A stretch of DNA of 64,000 nt from Nymphaea colorata (Eukaryota > Streptophyta > Magnoliopsida > Nymphaeales > Nymphaeaceae): contig NC_045148.1 of the NCBI RefSeq assembly GCF_008831285.2, forward strand, positions 11,452,183 through 11,516,182, read 5' to 3'. This document shows, one piece after another, positions 36,901-48,900 of this stretch (its first letter is position 1; every line of letters begins with the position of its first letter). The notes below the pieces were generated by a model. The model was not told where the DNA came from, did no database searches, and was given only the letters and a program-made list of their open reading frames with translations. The position numbers were made by a program, and so were the translations under genes.

Positions 36901-39900
36901 TATGGAGTTCTTGGACTACAAGGTTAGTCACAGTGTGGCAGACACAGTCAGAGATGATAGAGACGGTCATGTGGAAGGGGGCCCTGGGGATGAACAGCCC
37001 ACTGCCCGTGGCCATTTGTTTGGCCAGGTGTACACCAGGAAGAAGAAAGATGTGCTTGAAGATGTTGATGTAACCAATCCCAATCCTGTGAGTTCCCCGA
37101 ATGAACCAAGTCCACTAAATGAAGATCTTCCCATAGCCTTGCGCAAGGGAACCAGGTCATGTACTTCTCACCCCATTCAGAGATTTGTTTCATATGCGAA
37201 ACTCAGCAAGGATTACAAATGCTTTATTACTTCCTTGTCTATGTCTGTGATTCCCAGGTGTGTGGAAGATGCTAAAGAAGATCCTAAATGGCTAGGGGCC
37301 ATGACAGATGAGATGGATGCCTTGGCAAAGAACAACACTTGGGAAGTGGTTGATATTTCCAAGGGGACTCATTTAGTTGGTTCCAAGTGGGTGTTTAATG
37401 TGAAGTACAAACCTGATGGTATTGTGGAACGGTATAAGGCTCGCCTAGTGGCAAAGGGGTTCAGCCAAAAATATGGAATTGATTATCTTGAAACCTTTGC
37501 TCCTGTTGCTAAACTGAAGACAGTGAGGGTCATCTTAGCACTAGCAGTGCAAAAAAAGTGGAGCATGGACCAGCTTGATGTCAAGAATGCATTCCTGAAC
37601 GACCATCTAGAGGAAGAGGTCTATATGAGCATGCCTCTTGGGTATGCCCAAAGCGAAAAATGTTGTCATCTCAAGAAAGCGTTGTATGGACTGAAGCAAT
37701 CTCTTAGAGCATGGTTTGAAAGACTGAGGGTAGTGATGAAGACTAATGGATACAAACAAGGAAACGGTGATCACACCCTATTCATTAAGCAGAGAAATGG
37801 TCTGGTGAGCCTTCTTCTTGTATATGTTGATGATATGATTGTAACAGGTGATGGCGAAGAAGAAAAAAAGGAAGATGAAGGAGAGGTTAGCTGCTGAATT
37901 TGATCTTAAAGATCTGGGTAAATTAAGGTACTTTCTGGGAATAGAGATTGCTCGATCAAAGACAGGACTTGTTATGAGCCAAAGGAAGTACACTCTGGAT
38001 CTTCTAAAGGAGACAGGTAAACTGGGATGCAGGCCCTTTCTAACCCCAATGGAGTCTGGTACCAAGATAAGTATCAAAACTGGTAACATCCTGGATGAAG
38101 AAGGAAAAGGACGATATCAGAGGTTGGTTGGTAGACTTATTTATCTTACTCTTACTCGCCCTGATATTATTTATGCTGTAAATGTGTTGAGTCAGTTTAT
38201 GCATGCTCCTACTGATTGTCACTGGAAGAGTGCAGAAAGAGTGTTGGGGTACCTAAAGAATGACCCAGGGAAAGGATTACTGTATACTCAGCAGGACCAA
38301 CTGAATATTGAAGGATACTCTGACGCCGATTGGGCAGGATGCACAGATACTAGAAGGTCTACCACAGGGTACTGTATCTTTCTGGGGGGTAACCTGGTGG
38401 TATGGAGGAGTAAAAGGCAGGAAGTCTGTTATAGATTCGGTGCTGAGGTTGAATACAGGGCAGTTGCTATGGGGGTTACAGAAATGTTATGGCTAAAGAT
38501 TCTTCTAGCAGATATTGAGGTTGAAATGGAAGAGAAGATGAAGATGTATTGTGACAACAAGTCTGCGATTAACCTAGCTAATAATCCTGTCCTTCATGAC
38601 AGAACCAAACATGTGGAGATAGATCGCCATTTCATACGGGAATGCATAGATTCAAAGGAATTGATCTTGCCTTATATGAAGTCTGAAGATCAAGTTGCAG
38701 ATGTTTTAACTAAAGCCTTATGTACATCTCAATTTGAAAAGAATGTTAGCAAGCTTGGCATGTTTGACATGTATGCCAAGCTTGAGGGGGAGTGTTAAAA
38801 TATCTTGTAATAGGGAACCAGGTCCGGATATGGACCCGGTCCCATGGGCGCGGATACCAAGGCTGGCTCGGTACCCTAGGCGGGCTCTCTACCTCTCTCT
38901 CTTATAATCTCCACTTATTGTAAATTAGTTGATTAAGTGGAAATAATCTTCTCTCTCCTAGGGTTGCGGTTTTGCCCCTAGGTTAGAGCTTCTCCGTGGT
39001 TTTTCACCTCTTCCTGAGGTTTTCCACGTATATCTTATGTTTTGTCTTTGTTTTCCTCTTCCATTGCGTGTTTCTACAGTTATCAATCATGATTCATTCA
39101 AGTTTCAACAACAATCCTCGTCAATCGTCATTTCCATCATCATCTTCATGATCATCTTCATTTTCTTCATGAAGTGCTTTTTTCCCCTCCGTTGGAAATG
39201 GAATGCCACCAACATTCCATTGCTCTCCAGCCTCTCCTTCAATAATCTCTGCTACTCCTTCAAGGTTCAAAAAATCAAGATCGTCCTCAAGGTCATCAAG
39301 TATTACAGATTGTTCTTCTTCAAGCTTCTTTCTCCAAGCTTTCCACCGTCCCGAGACTCCCCACAACAAGAAATAAAGCTTCTTCACTGGCAAATCTTGA
39401 TGCAAATGGAGAAAATCTCTCCCTCCCACGTCTCTTTACTAAAGTTCCATGTAACCTGCATACGTTCCCCTCTTGAGTGTCGTTGATATTCGAAAATAAG
39501 TGGGTTTCTGTCTTCTTATTCTGAAGTTAGTTTTATATGTTGCTGAATCAAATAATCAAAAGTGATTATATGCTAAGTTGAATTTCTGCTTGATTGTGGG
39601 GATTGTGGTGTTGTTAGTTTGCTTCAATTTTTTTTTTATCGATTTGTGGAACTTTGAATTATTGGACAACAGCTCAATATGGCTGATGATACCAAGAACG
39701 AGATCCATAATGAGTATAAAGTTGTTGGCAATCCATTTTTTTATGGTTCTATTGTAAAATTAGATGGACACATTTATGAAATTTGGTTTCATATGCTTAT
39801 GTCAGTTGTAGGGCATCGAAAAAACCACGTCTTTGAGGAGGATGAACCGATTTATTAAAACAGGGAAGTATGCCAAGCATTGTTATGTTGTGGATTATGA

Positions 39901-42900
39901 ATAGTGTGCAACCTGATATTGCCCCTACTCTTGCTTATTATACGACTACGAAACACATGACATTCTTGAAGCACATGTGACATTCTTGAGACAGACTTAT
40001 TCCCATGACAAGAGTCTTTCTAAAATCTTAAAAGTTGAGGAAGAACTTCTCAAACTGCAGCAGGGTGACTTGGAATTGTCTCAATACCTTGCTTTAGTTA
40101 AAGCAGCATATGCATGACTGAAGGCCCTTCGGCCTCCTTGTTAGGCATGCTACAAGACACATTTCAAACAGACAATGGTGGCAAAGTTCTTGGCTGGTTT
40201 GTCGCCTAAGTTTGAGGTAGCTGAACTACAAATGCCTACTGGAGTTGAGATTCCAGATCTTGTTGAGACATAATAGACTCAGTCGACTGGCTGTTTCTCT
40301 TTCTCAGCTTCTGAGTGAGGCTTCTGCAGCAGCCCTAGCAGTGCCTGGAGGATGTGGACAGGCCTCTAGGGGAAGAGGATAAGGCCGCAGTGCAGGGGGA
40401 GAGGGTGACTTCAGTGTACTTATTGTGGAAAGTTGGAACACTTAGAAGATAGGTGTTGGGACAAACATGGCCGTCCTGTCTCCACAACTCAAGGCAAGGC
40501 AGAGGATCTGGTCCTTTAGGTGGTAGAGGGACCTTTATTACTCATACTCCAGTAAGATCTGCTCGAGCGGTCACACCACTAGGGGAGACTCCTTTCGTAG
40601 TGACTCCTGATAACTATACTTTGACCTTGAGCAAAGTAGAGTATGATCAGATTCTATCGCAGCGGTCTCTCCCTGTTATGACATCTGCAACTTTCTGTAC
40701 TGTTATGATGCATTCTGCTTTAGCTACTGGTAGTATTACTCACCAACCAGGTGTCATGTGGATTGTTGATTCTGGGGCTTCAAAACACTATTGCAGTCAG
40801 CCTCATCTATTTACTTCATTGCACAGATTCTTACCGCTTCAACATGTTAGGGCTTGCTGATGGCGGCTTTCTCCTATTATGGGATTTGGGAATGTAAAAC
40901 TCTCTAGTTCGTTTCTATTTCTAGAGGTATCGTTGTGCTAGTGGTTCATGTAGACGATATTGTTATGACAGGTGAATGTAAGCAGGAGATAGCACTAATG
41001 GAGGAGTTTCTCTAAAAACATTTTGTTACTAAGGATCTTGGCCGGCTGCGGTATTTTCTTGGCCTTGAGGTTGCTCATAGTCATGAAGGTATTGTGCTAC
41101 CGCAAAGAAAGTATGTACTTGATCTTTTGCGGACACAGGAATGTTGGCAAAACCTACAACTCTTCTTACGAATACACGAATACACCTCTATGATGATGAG
41201 TCCGAAGGAGTAGACTCCCGATCCTACAGATCGTTGATTGGTAAGCTTCTATATGTGACTGTAACTCGGCTAGTTATTAGTTTTGCTATGTAAAAACTTA
41301 GCCAATTCATGGAAAGACCAAAAAAGGCACATTGCGATGCTGCAATGATGGTTGTCAAATATCTGAAGTTCTCTCCTGGGAAAGGTCTTTTCTTCAGAAA
41401 GGGTACGTCTTATGATGTTGAAGCCTACAGTGATGCAAACTATGCAAGCTCTATTGATGATAGAAAGTCTGCCACAGGGTTTTGTGTGTTTGTGGGATGA
41501 AATCTCATATCTTGGAGAGACAAGAAACAAAATGTTGTTTTTAGGTCTAGTGTGGAGTTAGAGTATCGAGCTATGGCTCAAACTGCTGCAAAAATGACAT
41601 GGTGTAAATCCTTACTTGAGAGTCTCGGTATTCCTTCTTCCGTACCTATGAAGATGTTCTGTGATAACAGGGCTGTCACCTACATCGCAAATAACTCTGT
41701 ATTTTATGAAAGAACAAAACACATTGAAGTAAGTTGCTACTACATCAGAGACATGGTCCAAGAGGAATCATATCTACCATACATGTAGCCTATGTCACAT
41801 AAGTGCGGGTGCCGGAGTGGCATATCCCAAAAATTTATGTGTGGTGGTGCGGCAAGAATTTTTATTTGTTATTATTAATTTATTATACACACATACACAC
41901 ACACACATAAGAATTAAGAAATTTAGAGTATACACTATAGTCTTTACACTTTGCACTACAAGCTTTATGGATAAATTATATATGAATATTATATATTACA
42001 TATAAGTTAGAATGTATTGTGTATATGAATGTAACATATTAAGCATTAACATGCTTACAAAGTATAAACATTAAACAAGTAAACAAAAAACAACAAAACC
42101 AGGTCAGAACACAGGAATGGAAAAAAGATGCTAAACAAGGAATAGCAATCGTTGCAGTAAAACACAAAACTGAGAAAGTGAAAAAACTAACGGCCAAATG
42201 TGAACCTTTACCGATTTAAGCATAAAACACAAAAATAAAAGCACATATGCTATGAGTCCTTAGTTGAATCGCTTGCACAACAAAATAAAATACAAAACTC
42301 AAGAGTGCAATGAGGAACTGCAAATGGCAGAAGCAAGCCAAAAACAGATAGAAAAACAGCCGTTTTGTCGAAAATAGGGTTGAGAAAGATGTAGACGACA
42401 ATACTACTGAAATAGGGCAGAGAAGTCTTTTGTTCCACTCGAAGACCCATCGCACGTTGTTGCCGACAGTTGTTCGACCCCCTCAGTTGCCGGAAATGAC
42501 TTTCATTCCGCTAGATGCTTCAATGAAACCAACAAAGCCAACGCAAGGGAAGAGCGCATAGGAGAAGAGGAAGAGGGTATATGATCGTGCCCTAAACCCT
42601 CTTTTTAACGTTGAAAAAATAAAAATGATAAAAAAGGACAAAATAGGCTTGACACTGCTTGATTGCACCCGACTCAAGTCAAACACGAGTCGGGTGCGTG
42701 TCCAAAATGGACGAAAATGATCGGTGTGGTCAGCCGCACCCGACTCACTTGTGTTGGGTGCAAATCTGAGCCGCACCCGTGCCCGCACCCGCACCCGAGT
42801 CATGTCGACATGGGTGACGGAAGAGCAAGCAGCTAATATTTTTACTAATGCTTTACATATTACTGAGTTTTGTAGATGTTGTGACAAGCTGACAGCTTGA

Positions 42901-45900
42901 GGGGAGTGTTGAATAGTATTTACGTTAGGTGGTTCTTTGGAATATTAAATAGTTAGGAGCAGCTCTTTATTATTATTTGTTTTATTTTTGGACCTATTAT
43001 GTAATTGTTCAGTTTTACCCTATTTCTCTTTTAATAAAAGATTAGGGCAGATTAATGTTATGACTTACTGCTCTTGCTCTCTCCTCATACTTGCGACCAG
43101 TGTAACAGTATATACACTGTTATCCTAAAGGCATAGGGTGATGTAAAGTTAATGATACTTACCTCTCGGTTAGAGGAGTTTTTCTCAAGCTTGACCTCGT
43201 GTTGGGAATGTGCGTGTGTGGGAAATTGCTTGATCATTTGCAGGAGGTTTAGACGCCCATTATCACCATATTACTTAGTAAGAAAGCAATGTAAAAATAA
43301 CATTTAACCACCTTAATTTGGTAAGACAACAACAAAAAAAAAGTTAACAGGAAATGTACAGTTACACACAAATTACAATGTACTTTAATTTCATAATAAC
43401 TAGATAAAAGTGAAAGTAAAATAATAACCATAGAGAGACAAAGAAAATTGAAGAGAAAGGGAGGGCCATTGGCTACAGAAAGATAAGGAGGGCTGCCTGC
43501 AGGTGGCCTTCACTCATTGAGTTCGTTTTTTTTTTTTTTTGTGGGTTGGTGGGATCACAGGAGAGGGTTGGGGAGAGAGAGTTCATCCATTTTGTGGCTT
43601 CATGTGGCATTTTAGAGGTTCAGCAGAGGGTGCAACGGGAAAAAAAGAGAGTGACTGAGAGACAGAGACAGAGAGAGCAAGGAAGAAAGTTACTAAAAAA
43701 TACGTTTTCTTAAGAATTTCATAGGAAGGCTTTAAGCATGTGCATCACTGTTGAGGCTTACTTCAAGCAAAGCATGTGTTTCATTACGTTGAAGCACATG
43801 CTTCATTCCAAGAGACTCCACCTTAACACCTCAAGGTTGTGAAAGTGCGCTTTGCCTTTAGGTGTATATGCTTAGAGGCATGAAGCATACACTTCCAACA
43901 ATACTGATTATGGGTTTTGGTTCATGTTTCTTTTGTTTTATTTTGGTTCATTTTGGCATGCTTAGCCTTGTTTTGTCAGACAATTTGTTTTACTGATTAG
44001 GTGTATTAGTTATGTTGTCCTTTTTCTGACATGCAACTTGGAGCTGATGTGATTCTCCTATCTAGTTTGAAACTCTGAGCAGATTTTTTTCTCTTTTCCA
44101 AGTTAAGTGCCCATCCATAATTCATTTGTCTAATCCAGGTTTTGGATGCTTCCTGGTACATGCCAGATGAGAAAAGAAATCCTCTACAAGAATATCAGGT
44201 ATTTGTTTCGCGAACTATGTGGTTTATTTGATTCACAAATGATATTTTTTATCATTTTACGCTTTCCAATGTTTTTGGCACTTGATTGTTATTTTGTTGA
44301 TTTTATTTTAATTAGCCTAATAGTTCTTTTAGGGGATTGATCGACTTGTGTCTGTCTTCTGATTTTGACAAATTAGCTGGAAATGCACTTCACCTAGGTG
44401 ATGTTCCAAGAAACACCTCCCTTTAACTTGGTAACTACATGGGTGCATGTTTTCCTATTTCATTTGTTTCAAAGTATAAAACCCCATGGTAACCTTCTTG
44501 GCAACCAAAAGTAATCCCAAAATGTTGCAACTTATGGCAGAAGATGTATTAATGATATTAAACTCTTGACCTCCTTTCTTTTGGAGGCTTAAAGCCAATC
44601 ACAATTCTCTTAACTTAAAAAGTAACTTTTCAGAGAGGCTGTAAACCTGCAATTTTCTCTTAGTTTTTGCTTAATGCCTGCCTAGCCAAAAAAAAAAAAA
44701 AACCTAGGATACTTGACTGCCAAACACCTGCCTAACATAAGACTTTTGCCAGTGGTATCATGGGGCTTCATAGAAATACGAGTTAGCAGCTGGCTAGTGG
44801 GAGCTAGAAGTATTTGATATGTCCGTTGTTTCTTCATCAATTTGAATTCTGAACATTTCTTTCCTAGAATTCATAAGAGCTCCTTAACTCTTTAGGTTGT
44901 CATCAATTATTAAAAGGTCCTGATGGCATCTTTATACTTCATGCATTCTTTACCCTTGCTTGAGATGGCTAGACTCTTGTGATTGAATGGGTCAGGGAAA
45001 GATGAACACACAATGGCGTGTAGAAGGCAGAAATGTTATAAACAAAGCACCTTATTGAATTTTAACCTTTAGGATATTTTTAAGCTCTATGGTGTAAGAC
45101 TCAAATGCCTTTTGATAGAGTAGTTTCCATGTATTCCTTCTCTCATCCACTATCATCCAAAATTGTCCTTTTCTTGCTTTTCAAATTCATCATGTTCTTT
45201 TGAGATGTTAATATATACCATATTTTGTAAGATTTTGAAAACTAATGCCAAACCACCGAATGAAGTTAGATGCAAGAGGAGGAAGAGAGAAGTAAGCTGC
45301 ACGTCCAAGCAAGAGAGAGATGAAAGAGAGCAGCAGCAATTGACGTCTGCCTCTTGTTATCATTATATACTAATCACAATTTAGGGTACAACATAAAATA
45401 CACAAAATAACATTAAGATTTACAAGTATGCCACCGCCCATGATGTGTTGGGCGTGTGGATCAAACGGGTCAGGTCTGGGTGACCCGATCCATATCGTAC
45501 AATCTTAACAACCCCTCTCAAGTTGTGCATGAGGTTTGATCATGCACGACTTGTTCTTCAATTCCCAAAAACGGTGCCCTGTGAGTTCCTTCATAAAAAG
45601 ATCAGCCACTTGTTGAGACGTGGCTATATAAGTGGGAACAATCTCCTCTTCCGCAACCTTTTGACGAATGAAGTGTCGATCAATCTCTATATGTTTAGTG
45701 CGATTATGTAAAATAGGATTGAAGGCAATCTTGATCGCACTTTGGTTGTCACAAAATAGAAACGATTGGGCAATGGAAAGTGAGAGTTTCCCAAGCAAAT
45801 GACGTAACCATAAGGCTTCAGCTGTGCCTGCAGCCATTGCCTAGTAATTGCATGTTGTTTCTTGCTACTCTAACAAATAAGGTTTGAATCAAGGAAGAGA

Positions 45901-48900
45901 CAATAACCGGAAACTGATAGTCTATCATCTGGATCACCTGCCCAATCTGCATCAGTGTAGGTGAAGATATTGTGGCCATGCAAAACAGTTGATTGTTTTG
46001 TGTAGACGAGTCCATCCCCAAGAGTTGCCTTAAGATAACGCAAGATGCGTTTGGTAGCATCCATATGCCCCTCTGTGGGTGTGTGCATAAACTGAGATAC
46101 ATGATTCACTGCATATATTATGTCTGGACTTGTAAAAGTGAGATATTGTAACATGCCAACTTTACTCCGATAAAAACTAGGATTTGAGTATGCATCACTC
46201 TCAACTGAGGAACACTAAGAGTATTTATGGGCTTGCAATTTGTCATACCTGCTTTATCCAAAATATCAATAGTATATTTATGCTGCGTAAGGGTTAATGT
46301 GTCACCTTTTCTATCAATCTCAACTCCCAAAAAATACCGTAGTTCACCGAGATCCTTTATCTTGAATTCTTGTTGCAATACCATCTTAACATGGGATATA
46401 TGACATGAAAAATTTTCAGTAAGGACTATGTCATCTACATATATGAGTAGCCAAGTGGTAATTTCACCTGAATGATAGATGAATAAGGAATGATCAAGTG
46501 AACATCTGAGAAAACCAACCTGCTGTATATGAAAGGAAAATCTATCGAACCATGAGCGAGATGCTTGCTTAAGTCCATACGGTGATTTTTGTAATTTGCA
46601 CACCCATTTGGCTAGATCATTGGTAGCATAACCTGGAGGTTATTCCATATATACTTCTTCCTTTAGGAAGCCATGAAGAAAAACATTTTTAACATCCAAC
46701 TAATATAAATTCCATCCATATGAGACGGCAAGAGAGATGATAACCCAGATCGTTCCCATCTTGATGACTGGACTGAAAGTCTCATCATAAACTTCTCCGT
46801 ACTGCTGAGTGAAGCCTCTAGCCACAAGTTGAGCCTTATATCTATCTATCAATGCTTTCATTAGGTTAATACTTGGGTTTGTAAACCCATTTTGAGCCCA
46901 CTATATTCTTACCATCTGGACGAGGAACAATCTACCAAGGTTGACATTCATTTAAGGCAGCCATTTCTTCATTCATGGCCTTGATCCAATATTTGGTTTT
47001 GCACGCGTGCTCATAGCATTTTGGCTCCACCTTTTTGTTCAACTCTGTCATGAAAAGTTGAAAATCCAAAGAAAAATTATCATAACTGACCCATCTATCA
47101 ATAGGGTGCCGCACACGTTTTGATCTACGTGGACAAGTAGTGGTAGTTTCTGGATCAGTTGCTGGAACTGATCGTCGATTATACACCACACCTTAAAACC
47201 GATTAGGTGAAGTCATGTTCGTGTTGTTGGTCTGAGTAGATGCAGGTACGTTGTCCATTTGAGTGTTTGTGGCTGTCTCGGGTTTACCAATAATCCTGTC
47301 ACTTTGTGCATGGTTTGTATATGCTCATTGGCTTAATATTTCAGCATTCAACCATGAGTCATATACATCATTTCTTACATTAAGTGCTGCATGTGACTCC
47401 TTTAAATCTTTCAACCTGAGCTCATCAAAAAATACATGTCATGAAATATGCACACGTCTAGTCTTTGGATTGTAGTAACGATAGCCTTTATAATTTTCTG
47501 CATAACTGACAAATCTACACATGACAGCTTGATCTTGAAACTTATTTCTCAAAGAAACATACATAACAGATGCATCCAAAAACACACAACTCATCATAAT
47601 TTGGCTGTTTTTGATGTAAAATATAGAATGAAGATTTTCTAGTGGCAGTCGATTAATAACATGAACAACAGTATGAAAAACTTCAGTCCACAAAGTCATG
47701 GGCACATCCGTGTTATGCATCATACTTAGAGCACTTTCAACTATGTGTCTGTTTTTTCTTTCAGCAATATCATTTTGTTGTGGTGTGTGTGGACAGAAAA
47801 TCTGTCTAGTGATCCCATGATTTAGTAAATACTCAGTAAATTCATTTGAAATGAACTCACCACCACTAGAGTGTTTGTTTTGGACCAAGTTATGGAATTG
47901 AGTGAACAAGCCTAAAACTTCCGACTTGCTCTTCATGAAGTGAATCCAAGTGTAACGTGAATAAGAATCAATGAAAACAACATAATATCTACTCTCGGAA
48001 GAGGAAGAAATAGTAGCAGGCCCCTAAACATCAGAATATATCGTGTCAAATAACTTTAAAGCTCGCTTGTTTTTTGATTGAAAAGGAAGAGCATGACTCT
48101 TACAAATATGATAACTTGAGCACATGCTAGACTCATTGACAGGATTTAGATTGGACTTTTGTAATAGTCCGCTTGCAACAAGACTTTGAATGAAAGATCG
48201 ACTACAATGTACTAAACGACCGTGCCAAAGAGATGACATTGACTTCACTATGACTGGGGAAAGATAAATCTGAAACACAGGACTTAGACACTTTTGAAGC
48301 TTCTTCAATGACGTACATGTCTCCTTTGCGAACACCCTCAACGAATGTTTTTTTTTGTTCAAGCATCCTTAACATAAACAGAAGAAGATGTAAACTCAAG
48401 GGTAAGTTCAAGAAACAGTCCGTAATCGAGGAACCTATCCATGAAGAGGTGACAGTGGGCCAAGAAGAGCCCCAACAAACAGACTCAGTAGAGATTCACG
48501 ACGTTGCATGGGCTAAAATGCAACAGATTGAGAGAGATGGTTAAAATGAGGCGAGACATGGAACAGTAAGAGGCCTATAGAAGGAACGAAATGTAAAAAT
48601 AAGAAGTAGCCCGACGGAAAGAAATGGATGAATTTAGAGCCATGTTCCAGGCTCTTGCTTCGTCCCAGAACATCATACAAGGAGAACAGACCACCCAAGG
48701 TCCTAAACCCACGGGCAACGAAAAAGGAAAAGGAGTCCTGGGAGCCCCCCCAAGCCCTCTTGTGGTAACCGAAGTGGATCCTAATGTCTCCCACGTTGGT
48801 ACAAGTCTTGAAGGAGCTAGGCTTAATGAAACAAGGAGAGCAGGAAACGGAGTCCCTCCCTTATGTTATGGTCCTCTGAACCGTCCTTACAATGAAACCA

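Larger units (their letters stand above)
33646..39078 (+). mobile_element. Copia LTR retrotransposon C, youngest recognisable element
   Basis: LTRs are 33646-33932 and 38793-39078, differing at about a dozen positions by eye. The perfect 5-bp duplication GTTAT lies at 33641-33645 and 39079-39083. The primer site TGGTATCAGAGCTGT is at 33933. A purine tract, TTGAGGGGGAG, precedes the right LTR. The internal region has the full Copia order Gag, protease, integrase, RT, RNase H with few lesions. Confidence 0.95.
33285..39480. mobile_element. hAT-like element G (relative of F), split by Copia C
   Basis: The left end CAATGTTATC is followed by GCGTATCGGTCGGGC and ACGCCGTATCGTAACGTATC. This is the same order as the complement of the right end of F. 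Then come AT-rich text and GAAGTATGAACTATGAAC, also shared with F. It is cut at 33,645 by element C and continues from 39,084. The right inverted end was not found, so the end at about 39,480 is approximate. No TSD was found. Confidence 0.6.
32571..43107 (+). mobile_element. Copia LTR retrotransposon B inside the 3' LTR of A
   Basis: LTRs are 32571-32767 and 42907-43107 (TGTTGAATAG...GTGTAACA). The perfect 5-bp duplication GTATA lies at 32566-32570 and 43108-43112. The primer site TCGTATCAGAGC follows the left LTR, and a TTGAGGGGAG purine tract precedes the right LTR. The coding part is a deletion derivative: Gag, zinc knuckle and protease are joined directly to the end of RT and RNase H. Elements G, C and H lie inside. 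Confidence 0.93.
21846..43265 (+). mobile_element. Gypsy LTR retrotransposon A with nested insertions
   Basis: The 5' LTR is 21846-22080. The 3' LTR is 32465-32570 plus 43113-43265, split by element B. Flanks are CCATG (21841-21845) and CCATA (43266-43270), a 4/5 match to a 5-bp TSD. The primer site matches initiator tRNA-Met. A polypurine tract (AAAAGGGGAGGGAAAT) lies before the 3' LTR. The coding order is Gag, protease, RT, RNase H, integrase and a chromodomain-like tail, hence Gypsy. Many stops show it is dead. Confidence 0.9.
20181..44138 (+). other. Intron 2 of STR1-like gene, 23,958 bp, transposon-filled
   Basis: The donor is AAG|GTTCTC, weak beyond the GT, and the acceptor is AATCCAG|GTTTTGG, phase 0. 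About 21.4 kb is element A with its nested insertions. The parts 20,181-21,068 and 43,271-44,138 show no gene or clear element. Confidence 0.9.

Noticed and set aside
33277-39680. A right end and target duplication for element G
   Set aside because: I searched by eye for ATTTATAC and an ACATTG end after 39,084 and found neither, so the right boundary stays open.
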